From CG2-30-46-19 sp034414555 (GTDB taxonomy: Bacteria > Chloroflexota > Dehalococcoidia > GIF9 > AB-539-J10), in contig DAOUMA010000016.1 in assembly GCA_034414555.1 (NCBI GenBank), positions 62,001 to 126,000 on the forward strand: DNA of 64,000 nt. The letters run 5' to 3'. Of the stretch, positions 1-9,132 are shown one piece after another; within the stretch, counting starts at the first letter, position 1, and each line of letters opens with the position of its first letter. Under the pieces are notes generated by a model, which was not told where the DNA came from, searched no databases, and was given only the letters and a program-made list of their open reading frames with translations. A program made the translations under genes and the position numbers.

Positions 1-1684
1 CTATTTCATTGAATGCCTTTCTTACTTCGTCAGCGGAAGAAATATTTAGCATGACTCCTCCGACGTCTGATTTATGGACTATGTCGGGAGAGGATATTTT
101 CATAACCACTGGATAACCACCCTGTGATGCTATCCGAGCAGCATCTTTGGCATCTTTAGCTACATATGCAGTTGCCGCTGAAATTCCATATGTTGTCAGG
201 AACTTTTTTGAGGTTTCCTCAGTCAAAACCGTTCTCCCCGCCCTCACTGCCTTGCGGATGAGTGTTTTTAGATAGTTTTTAGAAGGTCCCATGTCAAGTG
301 GTAGTTCTTCAGGGGTTTCATATAATGACTCTAGATTACGAGCATACTGATACATATATAAATATGTTCTAATTGCTCCTTCAGGGAACTCATAGGTGGG
401 GATTTTGCTCTGGTAGAATAACTGTCTTGCCTTAGCTACTTCTCCATCACCCATCCAAGTAGTCAGAATAGGCTTATTACTTTTAGCATAATTGGTAATA
501 GCCTTTGCTGCCTCAATGGGTCCAGCTCCACCTTGTGGCGTATATATAGTGATGATGCCGTCAACTCCAGAGTCTTTAACGATAACTTCGATGGTCTTCG
601 CATATCTTTGGGAATCTGAATCTCCAAGAATATCAACAGGATTAGATTTACTCCAGTTGGGAGGTAAAAACCCATTCAAATTGGTAAGTGTTCCTTCGCT
701 GAGCTGAGCTAGCTTGCCGCCTCTACTTATCAGTGTATCCGTGGCTAATACTGCCGGGCCACCAGCATTGGTTATTATAGCTAAATTTGGTCCTTTAGGC
801 AGTTGAGCGGTGTTCAATATAGAAGCGCAGTTAAAAAGGTCCGCAATCTCTTCTACTCTCACGACACCAGCTCTACGAAAAGCAGCATCATAATACGAAT
901 CATCTCGTACCATAGCTCCTGTGTGAGACTTGGCTGCCTTTGCGCTTTCTGCGAACTTTCCCGGTTTTAGTACGATTATAGGCTTTGTTCTAGCGAAACC
1001 CCTAGCAGCGCTCATAAATTTCTTAGCGTTTCCTATAGATTCTAAGTATATAATTATGCTTCTGGTCTCAGGATCCTCACCAAAGTAATCTATTAAGTCA
1101 CCGAAATTGATATCCAGCATAGACCCCAACGAAACAAAGGCACTAAAGCCAATACCTTTACTGATGGCCCAATCGAGGACAGCGGAGCCTAGGGCGCCGC
1201 TTTGTGACAAGAAAGCCACATATCCAGGTTTTGGCATTCTGGCAGTGAATGTTGTATTTAAATTAGCACTAGGTCTAATTACCCCCATGCAATTAGGTCC
1301 CATTACCCTAATATTATATTTGCTGGCTATATTTGCTATTTTATCTTCACGCACTTTTCCCTCAGCTCCTATTTCTTTAAAACCAGCAGAAATGATGATG
1401 ATAGCTTTAACACCAGCTTCGCCACTTTCTTTGACCAGATCGGGAACGCCTTCAGCAGGTGTAACAATGACAGCAAGACTGGGAGGTTCAGGTAATGAAC
1501 CTATGCTAGGATAACATGCTATATTGAGTGCTTTTTCTCGATTGGGATTTACGGGATATATTTTACGCTTATCCTTGGCCAGCAATAGATTTTCTAGAAT
1601 TATTTTCCCTACTGTCCCTTCCCTATCTGTAGCCCCTACCAGGGCTATACTCTCAGGCTCAAAAAACGACTTTACCTTTTCCAT
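1..1684 (-). CDS. Acyl-CoA/acetyl-CoA synthetase, ADP-forming (partial, runs off left edge)
   Basis: The family makes acetate or another acid plus ATP from the acyl-CoA, ADP and phosphate in the cytoplasm. About 561 residues are visible. The N-terminus (about 1-130) is a CoA-binding Rossmann domain opening with FFEPESIALVGATDREG. Next come succinyl-CoA-ligase-like domains with GPNCMGVIRP and FLSQSGALGSAVLDW, and a conserved histidine in KSHTGAM. From about residue 480 an ATP-grasp_5 domain begins (GYPVVMKISSPDIVHKSDVG) and is cut by the window edge. ATG at 1684 is chosen because an in-frame TAA lies about 33 bases upstream; the Shine-Dalgarno (SD) is weak. It is transcribed away from glyS. 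Fusion of the alpha and beta modules in one chain is seen here. The substrate acid cannot be told. Confidence 0.9.
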   Translation of the reverse strand, partial: MEKVKSFFEPESIALVGATDREGTVGKIILENLLLAKDKRKIYPVNPNREKALNIACYPSIGSLPEPPSLAVIVTPAEGVPDLVKESGEAGVKAIIIISAGFKEIGAEGKVREDKIANIASKYNIRVMGPNCMGVIRPSANLNTTFTARMPKPGYVAFLSQSGALGSAVLDWAISKGIGFSAFVSLGSMLDINFGDLIDYFGEDPETRSIIIYLESIGNAKKFMSAARGFARTKPIIVLKPGKFAESAKAAKSHTGAMVRDDSYYDAAFRRAGVVRVEEIADLFNCASILNTAQLPKGPNLAIITNAGGPAVLATDTLISRGGKLAQLSEGTLTNLNGFLPPNWSKSNPVDILGDSDSQRYAKTIEVIVKDSGVDGIITIYTPQGGAGPIEAAKAITNYAKSNKPILTTWMGDGEVAKARQLFYQSKIPTYEFPEGAIRTYLYMYQYARNLESLYETPEELPLDMGPSKNYLKTLIRKAVRAGRTVLTEETSKKFLTTYGISAATAYVAKDAKDAARIASQGGYPVVMKISSPDIVHKSDVGGVMLNISSADEVRKAFNEI

Positions 1685-1877
1685 AACCTTGCTATCTAGT
1701 AGCCCCCTTAATTAATAATTTATGCAAAGTACTATGTCCACCAATGTCATTGCTACTATTATATTATGCCATGCAATGAGTTGAGGAAAGTCTTTGCATT
1801 TGTTAATCTTCGTAACACAGCTCGCATCCTTTGACGATTGTGAGCAAAATTGGTAAGCTTCATAATTCAGAAGTGAA

Positions 1878-3224
1878 ATGACTAACAACGTGAGTATGGA
1901 GACGATTGTTTCTTTGTGCAAGCGGAGGGGCTTTGTTTTTCCCAGCAGTGAAATCTATGGTGGGCTGGCTAGCTGCTGGGATTACGGCCCCTTTGGAGTG
2001 GAGCTTAAGCGAAACATTAAGGATGCTTGGTGGAAGACTATAGTTCAAGAGCGAGACGATGTAACAGGGTTAGATACCAGCATCCTGATGCATCCCCGAG
2101 TATGGACAGCTAGTGGTCATGTTGATAGCTTTGCTGATCCTATGGTGGAGTGTAAGTCCTGCCACCTGAGGTGGCGAGCTGAAGAACTAAGGGATGAAAA
2201 GTGCCCTAAATGTGGAGGTAAGTTGACTGAGCCTCGTATGTTTAATCTGATGTTCAAGACCTTCATGGGTCCCGTTGAGGATGAGGCAAGCACTATTTAT
2301 CTCCGTCCTGAGACTGCTCAGGGGATGTTTGTCAATTTTGAGAATGTTGTTGCTATTTCGAGGAAAAAATTACCTCTAGGCATTGCCCAGATTGGTAAAT
2401 CCTTTCGCAATGAAATTACACCGGGTAATTTTGTTTTCAGAACTAGAGAGTTTGAACATATGGAAGTGGAATACTTCGTCAAACCCGGGGATGACAAACA
2501 TTGGTTCGATTATTGGGTAAAGGAACGATTTAACTGGTATATCGGCCTTGGCATCAAAAAAGAGAACCTCCGTTTACGGCAGCATAGCAAAGAGGAGTTA
2601 GCCCATTATGCTAAGGACTGCTACGACATCGAGTATCTGTTTCCTATGGGATGGGCAGAACTTGAGGGCATTGCTAACCGAGGAAATTATGATTTAACTC
2701 AGCATGCTAAGTTTAGCGGCAAGGACTTTAGCTATTATGATAATGAAAGTGGGCAGCGCTATATTCCTTACATTATTGAGCCTTCTGCTGGTGTTGAACG
2801 CTCCTTTTTAGCCTTCCTCATCGATTCCTACCGTGAAGAAGTAGTGGAAGGTGAAAAAAGGGTAGTTTTGTCTCTCCATCCTTCCTTAGCTCCCATAAAA
2901 GTAGCTGTGCTACCCTTGAGCAGGAATGAAAAGCTAACTCCTTTAGCCAAGGAGATTTATGGACAACTACGTTCTAGCTTCATGACCTATTATGATGATA
3001 CTCAAAGTATAGGGCGAAGGTATCGACGCCAGGATGAAACTGGCACGCTGTTCTGTGTCACCATAGATTTTGAGTCTCTGGAAGACCACCAGGTCACCAT
3101 CAGGGACAGAGATAGCCTGGCACAAATCAGGGTACCCATAGAGAAGCTTGAGCAGACTTTGCAAACCAAGTTGAGTGGTGAGCCTTTTGACGCTTCTCCA
3201 TTATGGGCAACAAGGGAGAAGTAA
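1878..3224 (+). CDS. glyS: Glycyl-tRNA synthetase, single-chain type
   Basis: It charges tRNA-Gly with glycine in the cytoplasm and is a class II synthetase of the alpha2 (not alpha2beta2) type. It has 448 residues, close to the family norm of about 460. The N-terminus carries SLCKRRGFVFPSSEIYGG. A zinc knuckle has cysteines near 92, 95, 109 and 112. YLRPETAQGMF lies at about 141-151, the motif 2 region is FRNEITPGNFVFRTREFEH (about 177-195), and motif 3 is EPSAGVERSFLAFL. The C-terminal anticodon-binding domain starts around 345. No clear SD precedes ATG 1878; the in-frame ATG at 1896 would remove only six residues and is possible. It converges with ade, with 2 bases between the genes. Confidence 0.96.
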   Translation: MTNNVSMETIVSLCKRRGFVFPSSEIYGGLASCWDYGPFGVELKRNIKDAWWKTIVQERDDVTGLDTSILMHPRVWTASGHVDSFADPMVECKSCHLRWRAEELRDEKCPKCGGKLTEPRMFNLMFKTFMGPVEDEASTIYLRPETAQGMFVNFENVVAISRKKLPLGIAQIGKSFRNEITPGNFVFRTREFEHMEVEYFVKPGDDKHWFDYWVKERFNWYIGLGIKKENLRLRQHSKEELAHYAKDCYDIEYLFPMGWAELEGIANRGNYDLTQHAKFSGKDFSYYDNESGQRYIPYIIEPSAGVERSFLAFLIDSYREEVVEGEKRVVLSLHPSLAPIKVAVLPLSRNEKLTPLAKEIYGQLRSSFMTYYDDTQSIGRRYRRQDETGTLFCVTIDFESLEDHQVTIRDRDSLAQIRVPIEKLEQTLQTKLSGEPFDASPLWATREK

Positions 3225-3226
3225 GG

Positions 3227-4927
3227 CTACTCTATCAACTTAAACGCCGTGACATCTACCAATCCCAAATCGGTCAACCTCAATTCAGGAATTACCGGTA
3301 AGGTCAGAAAAGAAAGGATGGAAAAGGGTGCGGGAGGCAAATTGCCTAAACTGGCAGCAGCTTTTTCTACTTGTTCAAATTGAGCTACCACTGTTTCCAA
3401 AGGCTCGGGGGAGAGCAATCCAGCAATAGGCAGTGGTAAGGTGGCTATGGTCTCTCCCGCGGGGCAGACGACAAGTCCACCCTGTAAATTCTCTACCTCC
3501 TTGATTGCAGCAAGGATGTCAGCATCATTGGTGCCTACTGCTATTATATTATGAGAATCATGGGCTATTGATGAGGCTAAAGCTCCATTTTTCATGCCAA
3601 AGCCTTTGACTAATCCCACACCAACATTTCCGCTAGCTTTGTGTCTTTCCACCACTACAAGCTTCAGGATATCATTTTCAATGTCGGGCGCCACGACCCC
3701 TTGCTCAATCTTCACCTTTTCCAACCTTTTTCTGGTAATTATTTGCCCTGGGATGATTTCGATAACTGGCTGAGTTTCATTGTTGACAGTGAGTTTAAAT
3801 TGCTCAATGGTAAGCGGTTTCTTGATATGCACTGTATTTGTCAATTCAGGTATGATCTGTGGTATGGGGAATAAACATTTACCCTGTTTAGCCACCAGCT
3901 TGCCTTTGTAGAACACCATATCTATGTTTAACGTGGGAAGTTCCGTGATGGTGATAAGATTCGCCAAGTAGCCTGGAGCAATGGCTCCGCAGTCACCAAG
4001 TTGGAAATACTCCGCGGTGTTTATGGTAGCCAATTGCAAGGCTCGGATTGGCTTCATCCCCTGGTTGATGGCTTTCCTCACCACGGCGTCGACATCGCCT
4101 TCCCGGAGCAAGTCGGAGCAAGCGCGGTCATCCACTACAAAGAAACATCTCTTGTAAGTGTTGTCATTGATTAACGGCAGAAGGGCGTCAAGGTTCTTTT
4201 CTGAGGAACCTTCTCTAATCATGAGATACATTCCCCGTTTTAGTTTTTCTTTCCCTTCTTCACTCGTAGTGCACTCGTGGTCGGATAGAATTCCCGCTGC
4301 CTTATAGGCATTGAGTTTTTTGCCACTTAGTCCTGGGGCATGTCCGTCAATTATTTTGCCTTGTGCAGCATTAATTTTGCGTAGTATTTCGTTATCACCA
4401 TTTATTACGCCGGGGAAATTCATTATTTCCCCAAGTCCGATAACATTTTGGAGGGTGAGGATTTGCTCTATTTCCTCCACACTAATTCTGGCACCTGAGG
4501 TCTCAAGAGAAGTTGATGGCACGCAGGGAGGAGCCATGAAGAATATGTCCATTGGCAAGTTTTGTGTCCAATCAGTGACGAATTTTATGCCTTGGATGCC
4601 GCACACATTGGCGAGTTCATGGAGGTCGGTAACTGAAGCTAAAATTCCTCTAGGGACTACCGCTTGAGCGTATCGAGCGGGATGAAGCATGGAGCTCTCA
4701 ATGTGGATATGCCCATCGATTAGCCCTGGAGATAAGTATTTGCCTTCTAAGTCAATGATTTCCTTCGCCAGTTTATAATCTCCTATGCCAGCAATCCTAT
4801 CACCACAAATGGCTACATTACCTCGCTCTATTTCACCGATGAAGGTATTTATGATGCGGGCGTTCTTTAGCAGCAAGTCTGGTAGAGAATCTCCTCTGGC
4901 TACGGAGATAAGTTCAGCTAGATTCAT
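3227..4927 (-). CDS. ade: Adenine deaminase
   Basis: It converts adenine to hypoxanthine and ammonia in cytoplasmic purine salvage. At 566 residues it has normal length for the bacterial Ade amidohydrolase family. The metal-binding strand GLIDGHIHIESSML is near residues 67-80. VIGLGEIMNFPGVI, a HAPGLSGKKL segment and the DHECTTSEE region follow. The C-terminal half has the IAHDSHNIIAVG motif typical of Ade. The start overlaps the end of hpt by 14 bases, so the two are one translationally coupled operon. The pairing makes metabolic sense: Ade yields hypoxanthine, which the Hpt enzyme turns into IMP. Confidence 0.95.
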   Translation of the reverse strand: MNLAELISVARGDSLPDLLLKNARIINTFIGEIERGNVAICGDRIAGIGDYKLAKEIIDLEGKYLSPGLIDGHIHIESSMLHPARYAQAVVPRGILASVTDLHELANVCGIQGIKFVTDWTQNLPMDIFFMAPPCVPSTSLETSGARISVEEIEQILTLQNVIGLGEIMNFPGVINGDNEILRKINAAQGKIIDGHAPGLSGKKLNAYKAAGILSDHECTTSEEGKEKLKRGMYLMIREGSSEKNLDALLPLINDNTYKRCFFVVDDRACSDLLREGDVDAVVRKAINQGMKPIRALQLATINTAEYFQLGDCGAIAPGYLANLITITELPTLNIDMVFYKGKLVAKQGKCLFPIPQIIPELTNTVHIKKPLTIEQFKLTVNNETQPVIEIIPGQIITRKRLEKVKIEQGVVAPDIENDILKLVVVERHKASGNVGVGLVKGFGMKNGALASSIAHDSHNIIAVGTNDADILAAIKEVENLQGGLVVCPAGETIATLPLPIAGLLSPEPLETVVAQFEQVEKAAASLGNLPPAPFSILSFLTLPVIPELRLTDLGLVDVTAFKLIE

Positions 4928-5456
4928 CGTTCTCTAAAACACATATATCTGGCAAGTTACGGAATTTCTCATTGAGGTCAAGCCCATAACCAACAACAAA
5001 CTTATTAGGCAAGGTGAAACCTAGATACTCAATAGATACTGGAGCCTTACGACGGGATGGTTTATCAGTTAGGGCACAAACCTTTAGGGAAGCGGGCTTT
5101 TTCCTTCCCAAATAATTGAGCAGGAAAGAGAGGGTAAGCCCGGTATCCACAATATCCTCAATCACAAGGATATCTCTGCCTTTTACAGGAGTTTTGGGTC
5201 TTTGAACTACTTTGACTTTGCCAGAACTCTTCATGCCAGCGCCATAACTGCAAAGATTGATGAAATCAATTTCCACTGGCAAATCCAGTTGGCGAATAAG
5301 GTCAGCCATAAACACAAAGGAGCCTTTGAGGACGCAGATAAGCAAAGGATGCTTGCCTCGGTAATCTTCTTTTATCTCATTAGCTAGTCTGGCTACGGTG
5401 TCCTTTATTTCTTCTCTGCTGATGAGTACTTTAAGTTGATAATCTTTATCCGGCAT
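4914..5456 (-). CDS. hpt: Hypoxanthine phosphoribosyltransferase
   Basis: It joins hypoxanthine (and usually guanine) to PRPP, giving IMP/GMP, in the cytoplasm. The 180-residue length is usual for the family. The PRPP-binding loop is VIEDIVDTGLTL at about residues 96-107. The flexible-loop region follows an LCSYGAGMKSSGKVKV segment, and the C-terminus has FVVGYGLDLNEKFRNLP, a strong HPRT signature. It is the first gene of an hpt-ade unit. Only 47 bases separate its start from the divergent tRNA-Ala gene, too little for a purine riboswitch, and none is seen. Confidence 0.95.
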   Translation of the reverse strand: MPDKDYQLKVLISREEIKDTVARLANEIKEDYRGKHPLLICVLKGSFVFMADLIRQLDLPVEIDFINLCSYGAGMKSSGKVKVVQRPKTPVKGRDILVIEDIVDTGLTLSFLLNYLGRKKPASLKVCALTDKPSRRKAPVSIEYLGFTLPNKFVVGYGLDLNEKFRNLPDICVLENDESS

Positions 5457-5503
5457 TATCTTTATCGCTTGAATCTACTATAGCATTGTGCTAAATTAAC
5501 CGT

Positions 5504-5576
5504 GGGGCTGTAGCTCAATTGGGAGAGCGCCTCAATGGCATTGAGGAGGTAGTGGGTTCGAATCCCATCAGCTCCA
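5504..5576 (+). tRNA. tRNA-Ala (anticodon GGC)
   Basis: A complete 73-nt cloverleaf is seen. The acceptor stem GGGGCTG pairs with CAGCTCC (one G-U), followed by discriminator A. The D-arm is GCTCAATTGGGAGAGC. The anticodon stem CCTCA/TGAGG closes a 7-nt loop ATGGCAT, with anticodon GGC at positions 34-36. The T-arm is GTGGG TTCGAAT CCCAT. CCA is not encoded. Confidence 0.97.
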
Positions 5577-5620
5577 TATTTGCTCTAGAGTTAACACTCA
5601 CTAGGTTGACATAAAGCACG

Positions 5621-6292
5621 CTAATTTTTGTTTCCATTAGGAGTAGGTGTTTCTTCCAGTTGCTCTTTCTTGGTTTCGCGGAAAAAGAAATACCATACTG
5701 CTGTTCCTATACCAACTACTGCTATCACCAGGCTGGTGATGAAGAGAGGACGAAATTCTGGAGCAAGGAGCTTTGATAAGCCACCCCCAAAAGCTCCTAA
5801 GGCAAGGTAAATCCCCTCCCAGATTAGCAGTTGGATAAGCACACCTCTGAAGAAGTATCGGAAACGAATGCGTGTTGTACCGTAAGTAACTGAAGCAAGA
5901 ACGCCAAGCCCCGGGGTAAGCCTTGCCATAATCAGGTTGGGCAGAGCAAACCGTGCAATTTTCCCCCTTGTCTTTTCTAGGCGTTCCCTTGTGATTCGGA
6001 TATGCTGGCCAAATTTGTCCACGAGCCTGTCTCCAAAGGAGTGTGAAAACCAATAGGTTGATGTGGAGCCGCACAAGCGTCCCGCAGGTGCTAGGATTAA
6101 GAAGGGAGCTAGGGAGGCAGTACTACCCGTCCCATGGACAATCTGGAAGCCGGCAAAAACTATTAGGCCTTCTATGATTGGGTATGTAGGCAGACCCATC
6201 TCGGTAACCATAGCGAGCAAGAATACAATAGCCAGCCCTAATAAGCTGCCTGCGGTCACAGTCCCAAGTATTTGAACTACATCCTCCCACAT
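5621..6292 (-). CDS. DedA/VTT-family inner membrane protein
   Basis: This 223-residue integral membrane protein has the features of the DedA (SNARE-associated/VTT) family, several members of which move lipids across the cytoplasmic membrane. Hydrophobic segments lie near residues 12-35, 40-75, 130-150 and 180-205. The family-like part is a re-entrant region with a proline and arginine motif, MARLTPGLGVLASVTYG, near 118-134, followed by RFRYFFRG. The C-terminal tail is charged and cytosolic. It stands alone between tRNA-Ala and the divergent metG. The substrate cannot be told. A second VTT-like gene lies at 34379-34978 but is not closely similar. Confidence 0.75.
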   Translation of the reverse strand: MWEDVVQILGTVTAGSLLGLAIVFLLAMVTEMGLPTYPIIEGLIVFAGFQIVHGTGSTASLAPFLILAPAGRLCGSTSTYWFSHSFGDRLVDKFGQHIRITRERLEKTRGKIARFALPNLIMARLTPGLGVLASVTYGTTRIRFRYFFRGVLIQLLIWEGIYLALGAFGGGLSKLLAPEFRPLFITSLVIAVVGIGTAVWYFFFRETKKEQLEETPTPNGNKN

Positions 6293-6481
6293 AGTTATGA
6301 ATCAGAAAAGACTTTTCTTAATCTTTTCAATGTTTACTGAATAAGTTTAGCTTATATCCCATATGCTAGTAAAGTATTTGCCCCATCAACAATATTAAAT
6401 GAGGAAATCCTGCCTACTTGACTCGGGGTGTTACTTTTCTAGAGATGGAAGGTATGATAGAGTATTTCCTTTGGGGAAATT

Positions 6482-8155
6482 TTGAAGGAGCGTATTCTCA
6501 TCGGTGTAGCTTGGCCTTATGCTAATGGTCCTTTGCATCTTGGGCATATTGCCGGAGCCTACTTGCCTGCGGATATCTTTGCTCGTTATCATCGTCTTAA
6601 GGGCAACGAGGTGCTGATGGTCTCGGGTAGTGACCAGCATGGAACGCCAATTTTAATTCGCGCTGGCCAGGAATCTAGGTCTCCACAAGAGATAGTGTCC
6701 AAATATCACCAACAATTCCTGGATTGCTGGCAAAAGTTGGGCATTTCTTTTGATTTATTTACTACCACAGGCACTCAAAACCACGCTCAAGTTGTGCATG
6801 ATATTTTCCTAACCCTGCTCAATAAGGGTTATCTTTATAAGGATAGAGCACTCCAGGCTTACTGCCCTGAGTGTCGACGTTTTCTTCCTGACCGCTATCT
6901 GGAAGGGGTGTGTCCTTACTGTGGTTTTTCTGAGGCAAGGGGGGATGAGTGTGACCACTGTGGACGGCCGTTAAATCCATCCGAGCTCAAGGATTTGCGT
7001 TGTGTTCTTTGTGGCAGTTCACCGCGGTTCGAATCTTCGGAGCATTTCTTTCTACGCCTCAGCGCTTTTCAAGATAGGTTAAAGGAGTGGGTAGCAACTC
7101 AATCTCACTGGCGGAAGAATGTGGCTGGCACTACATGGAAATTTTTAAATGAAGGGTTAAAGGATAGGGCAATAACTCGCGACATAAATTGGGGGGTGAG
7201 CGTGCCACAATCAGGATTCGAGGAAAAGCGAATCTATGTCTGGTTTGAGGCGGTTATTGGCTATTTATCAGGAAGTAAAGAATGGGCAAAATTACACCAT
7301 GATGAGCAAGCATGGAAGTGTTTTTGGGAGGGAGACGCAAAGAGTTTTTATTTTGTAGGTAAAGATAACATCTTTTTTCATACTATCGTGTGGCCAGCGA
7401 TGCTGATGGGCTATGGTGGGTTAAATCTACCTTATGATGTTCCCGCTAACGAATTTTTGACAATAGAAGGCAAACGACTTTCTACCAGCCGTAACTGGGC
7501 GGTTTGGCTTCCTGATTATCTGGAGCGGTATGACCCTGACCCATTGCGGTATATTTTATCAGTGAATATGCCGGATACCGCGGATAGTGATTTTTCCTGG
7601 CTTGAGCTCGTTCGGCGAAATAATAATGAACTGGTAGCTACCTATGGTAATCTGGTTCATCGCGTTCTCAGCTTCGCTTATCGCAATTTTGATGGAGCGG
7701 TGCCCTCGCCAGGTGAACTTGACTCACCGAGCGAGGCATTGTTTCATAAAATGGAGATAATGCTCAATGAGGTAGATGAGTTGCTTTACCACTGTAAATT
7801 CAAGGAGGCGATTAAAGAGGCTATGTCTTTGGCTCGGGAGACAAATCGTTATCTCGACGACCAAGCCCCGTGGAGGACGATTAAGGAGAACCGCCAGGCT
7901 TCAGCCCGGTCTATTTATACTGCAATATCGAGTCTATCAGCGTTGAGAACTGCTCTTTATCCCTTTCTCCCCTTCAGTTCTGAGAAGCTTCACTCACTTC
8001 TTGGTTTTGAAGGAAGCCTCATTGATAACGGTTGGAGATTTCAGTTGCCAGCGGAGGGACAAAAACTGTGCCAACCACAGCCACTATTTAGCAAGTTGGA
8101 TGAGGATGTTGCTGACCGGGAAAGCAGTCAACTTGGCTCAATATGTAACTGGTGA
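6482..8155 (+). CDS. metG: Methionyl-tRNA synthetase
   Basis: It charges tRNA-Met with methionine in the cytoplasm and is a class I synthetase. It has 557 residues. The HIGH-like motif is GPLHLGHIAGAYLPAD (about residues 16-31). Two zinc knuckles follow: CPEC...CPYC and CDHC...CVLC, between about 127 and 180. This doubled arrangement is typical of the long MetG type. The KMSKS loop reads KRLSTSRN. The anticodon-binding helical domain fills the C-terminal third; no tRBD (EMAP) domain is fused. The start is TTG at 6482, directly before the conserved KERILIGVAWPYANG, with GGGGA a few bases upstream. The next gene begins 5 bases after the stop. Confidence 0.96.
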   Translation: MKERILIGVAWPYANGPLHLGHIAGAYLPADIFARYHRLKGNEVLMVSGSDQHGTPILIRAGQESRSPQEIVSKYHQQFLDCWQKLGISFDLFTTTGTQNHAQVVHDIFLTLLNKGYLYKDRALQAYCPECRRFLPDRYLEGVCPYCGFSEARGDECDHCGRPLNPSELKDLRCVLCGSSPRFESSEHFFLRLSAFQDRLKEWVATQSHWRKNVAGTTWKFLNEGLKDRAITRDINWGVSVPQSGFEEKRIYVWFEAVIGYLSGSKEWAKLHHDEQAWKCFWEGDAKSFYFVGKDNIFFHTIVWPAMLMGYGGLNLPYDVPANEFLTIEGKRLSTSRNWAVWLPDYLERYDPDPLRYILSVNMPDTADSDFSWLELVRRNNNELVATYGNLVHRVLSFAYRNFDGAVPSPGELDSPSEALFHKMEIMLNEVDELLYHCKFKEAIKEAMSLARETNRYLDDQAPWRTIKENRQASARSIYTAISSLSALRTALYPFLPFSSEKLHSLLGFEGSLIDNGWRFQLPAEGQKLCQPQPLFSKLDEDVADRESSQLGSICNW

Positions 8156-8160
8156 GATAA

Positions 8161-9132
8161 ATGGAGCTTGATAGTATTTATGAACCTATCCGGGAAGACC
8201 TGCAGAAGGTGGAGGCGAGTTTAGTTGCAGTTGCCGATGTTAATATGCCCATTCTAAAGGAACTGCTGAACTATATAGTCAAAACCAGTGGCAAGAGGAT
8301 TCGTCCTGCCCTTACTCTATTTAGCGGGAAGTTTTATAACTACGATTTGGGACTTTTGCTTCCTGTAGCCACGGCAATAGAGCTGCTACACACCGCTACG
8401 TTGGTTCATGATGATGTTGTAGATAATTCGCCACAGCGGCGTGGTAAAGTAACACTGAGCAAATTATGGGGTGATATAAGTGCGGTATTGGTGGGAGATT
8501 ATCTGTTAGGTAAATCTGCTGAATTAACGGCAAGAACGGAAAATATTGAGGTTATGAAGATTTTCGGTAACACTGTTATGGTCATTTCTTCAGGTGAGTT
8601 AAGACAAAAGGGGCTTTCCTTTGATAAGAAGCAGAGTAGGGATGATTATTATCGTTGGATTGCAGCTAAGACTGCTGCTCTTTTTTCAGCGGCGGCAGAG
8701 GCAGGAGCGATTTTGGCTAGTTCTCCCCGGGAGGCAATTCAAGCTTTAGGTGATTATGGCTATAATTTGGGCATGGCTTTTCAGGTTGTGGATGATATTC
8801 TGGACTTTATGGGTGATGAGGCGAAGCTGGGTAAGCCTCCGGGCTCTGACTTAAGTCAAGGAGTACTAACTTTACCGACCATAATCTTTCTGGAGCACTA
8901 TCCTGATGATGACACGATAAAGAAAACTTTAGGAAGTAAAATTGCTGAAGATATAGAATTGGCTAGGGAAAAGATTTGCCAAACAACGGTTATTCAAGAC
9001 TGTCTTGATATCGCTCACAATTTTTCCGTTCAAGCTTGCCAAGCATTGGAAATTTTGCCTGATAAGTTTCTTCGCTCACATCTGGTTGATTTGGCTCATT
9101 ACGTTGTGCAACAGAAAGGATGGAAAACCTAG
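8161..9132 (+). CDS. Polyprenyl diphosphate synthase (trans, IspB/HepT type)
   Basis: It elongates prenyl diphosphates with IPP to make a long-chain polyprenyl diphosphate, typically the quinone side chain. It has 323 residues. KRIRPALTLF precedes the first aspartate-rich motif, in which LVHDDVVDN is followed by SPQRRG. The second motif is AFQVVDDILDFMGD. A GKPPGSDLSQGVLTLP segment follows, as in the family. It is co-transcribed with metG (5-base gap). Its last bases overlap the end of the convergent ftsH by 4 bases. The chain length of the product cannot be read with confidence. Confidence 0.93.
   Translation: MELDSIYEPIREDLQKVEASLVAVADVNMPILKELLNYIVKTSGKRIRPALTLFSGKFYNYDLGLLLPVATAIELLHTATLVHDDVVDNSPQRRGKVTLSKLWGDISAVLVGDYLLGKSAELTARTENIEVMKIFGNTVMVISSGELRQKGLSFDKKQSRDDYYRWIAAKTAALFSAAAEAGAILASSPREAIQALGDYGYNLGMAFQVVDDILDFMGDEAKLGKPPGSDLSQGVLTLPTIIFLEHYPDDDTIKKTLGSKIAEDIELAREKICQTTVIQDCLDIAHNFSVQACQALEILPDKFLRSHLVDLAHYVVQQKGWKT

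Noticed and set aside
1781..1800. GAGGAAAGTC, a hallmark of RNase P RNA, upstream of glyS
   Set aside because: The gap is only about 160 bases and the other conserved RNase P RNA elements are absent.
5457..5503. Possible purine riboswitch before hpt-ade
   Set aside because: Only 47 bases separate hpt from the tRNA gene and no aptamer-like pairing is seen.
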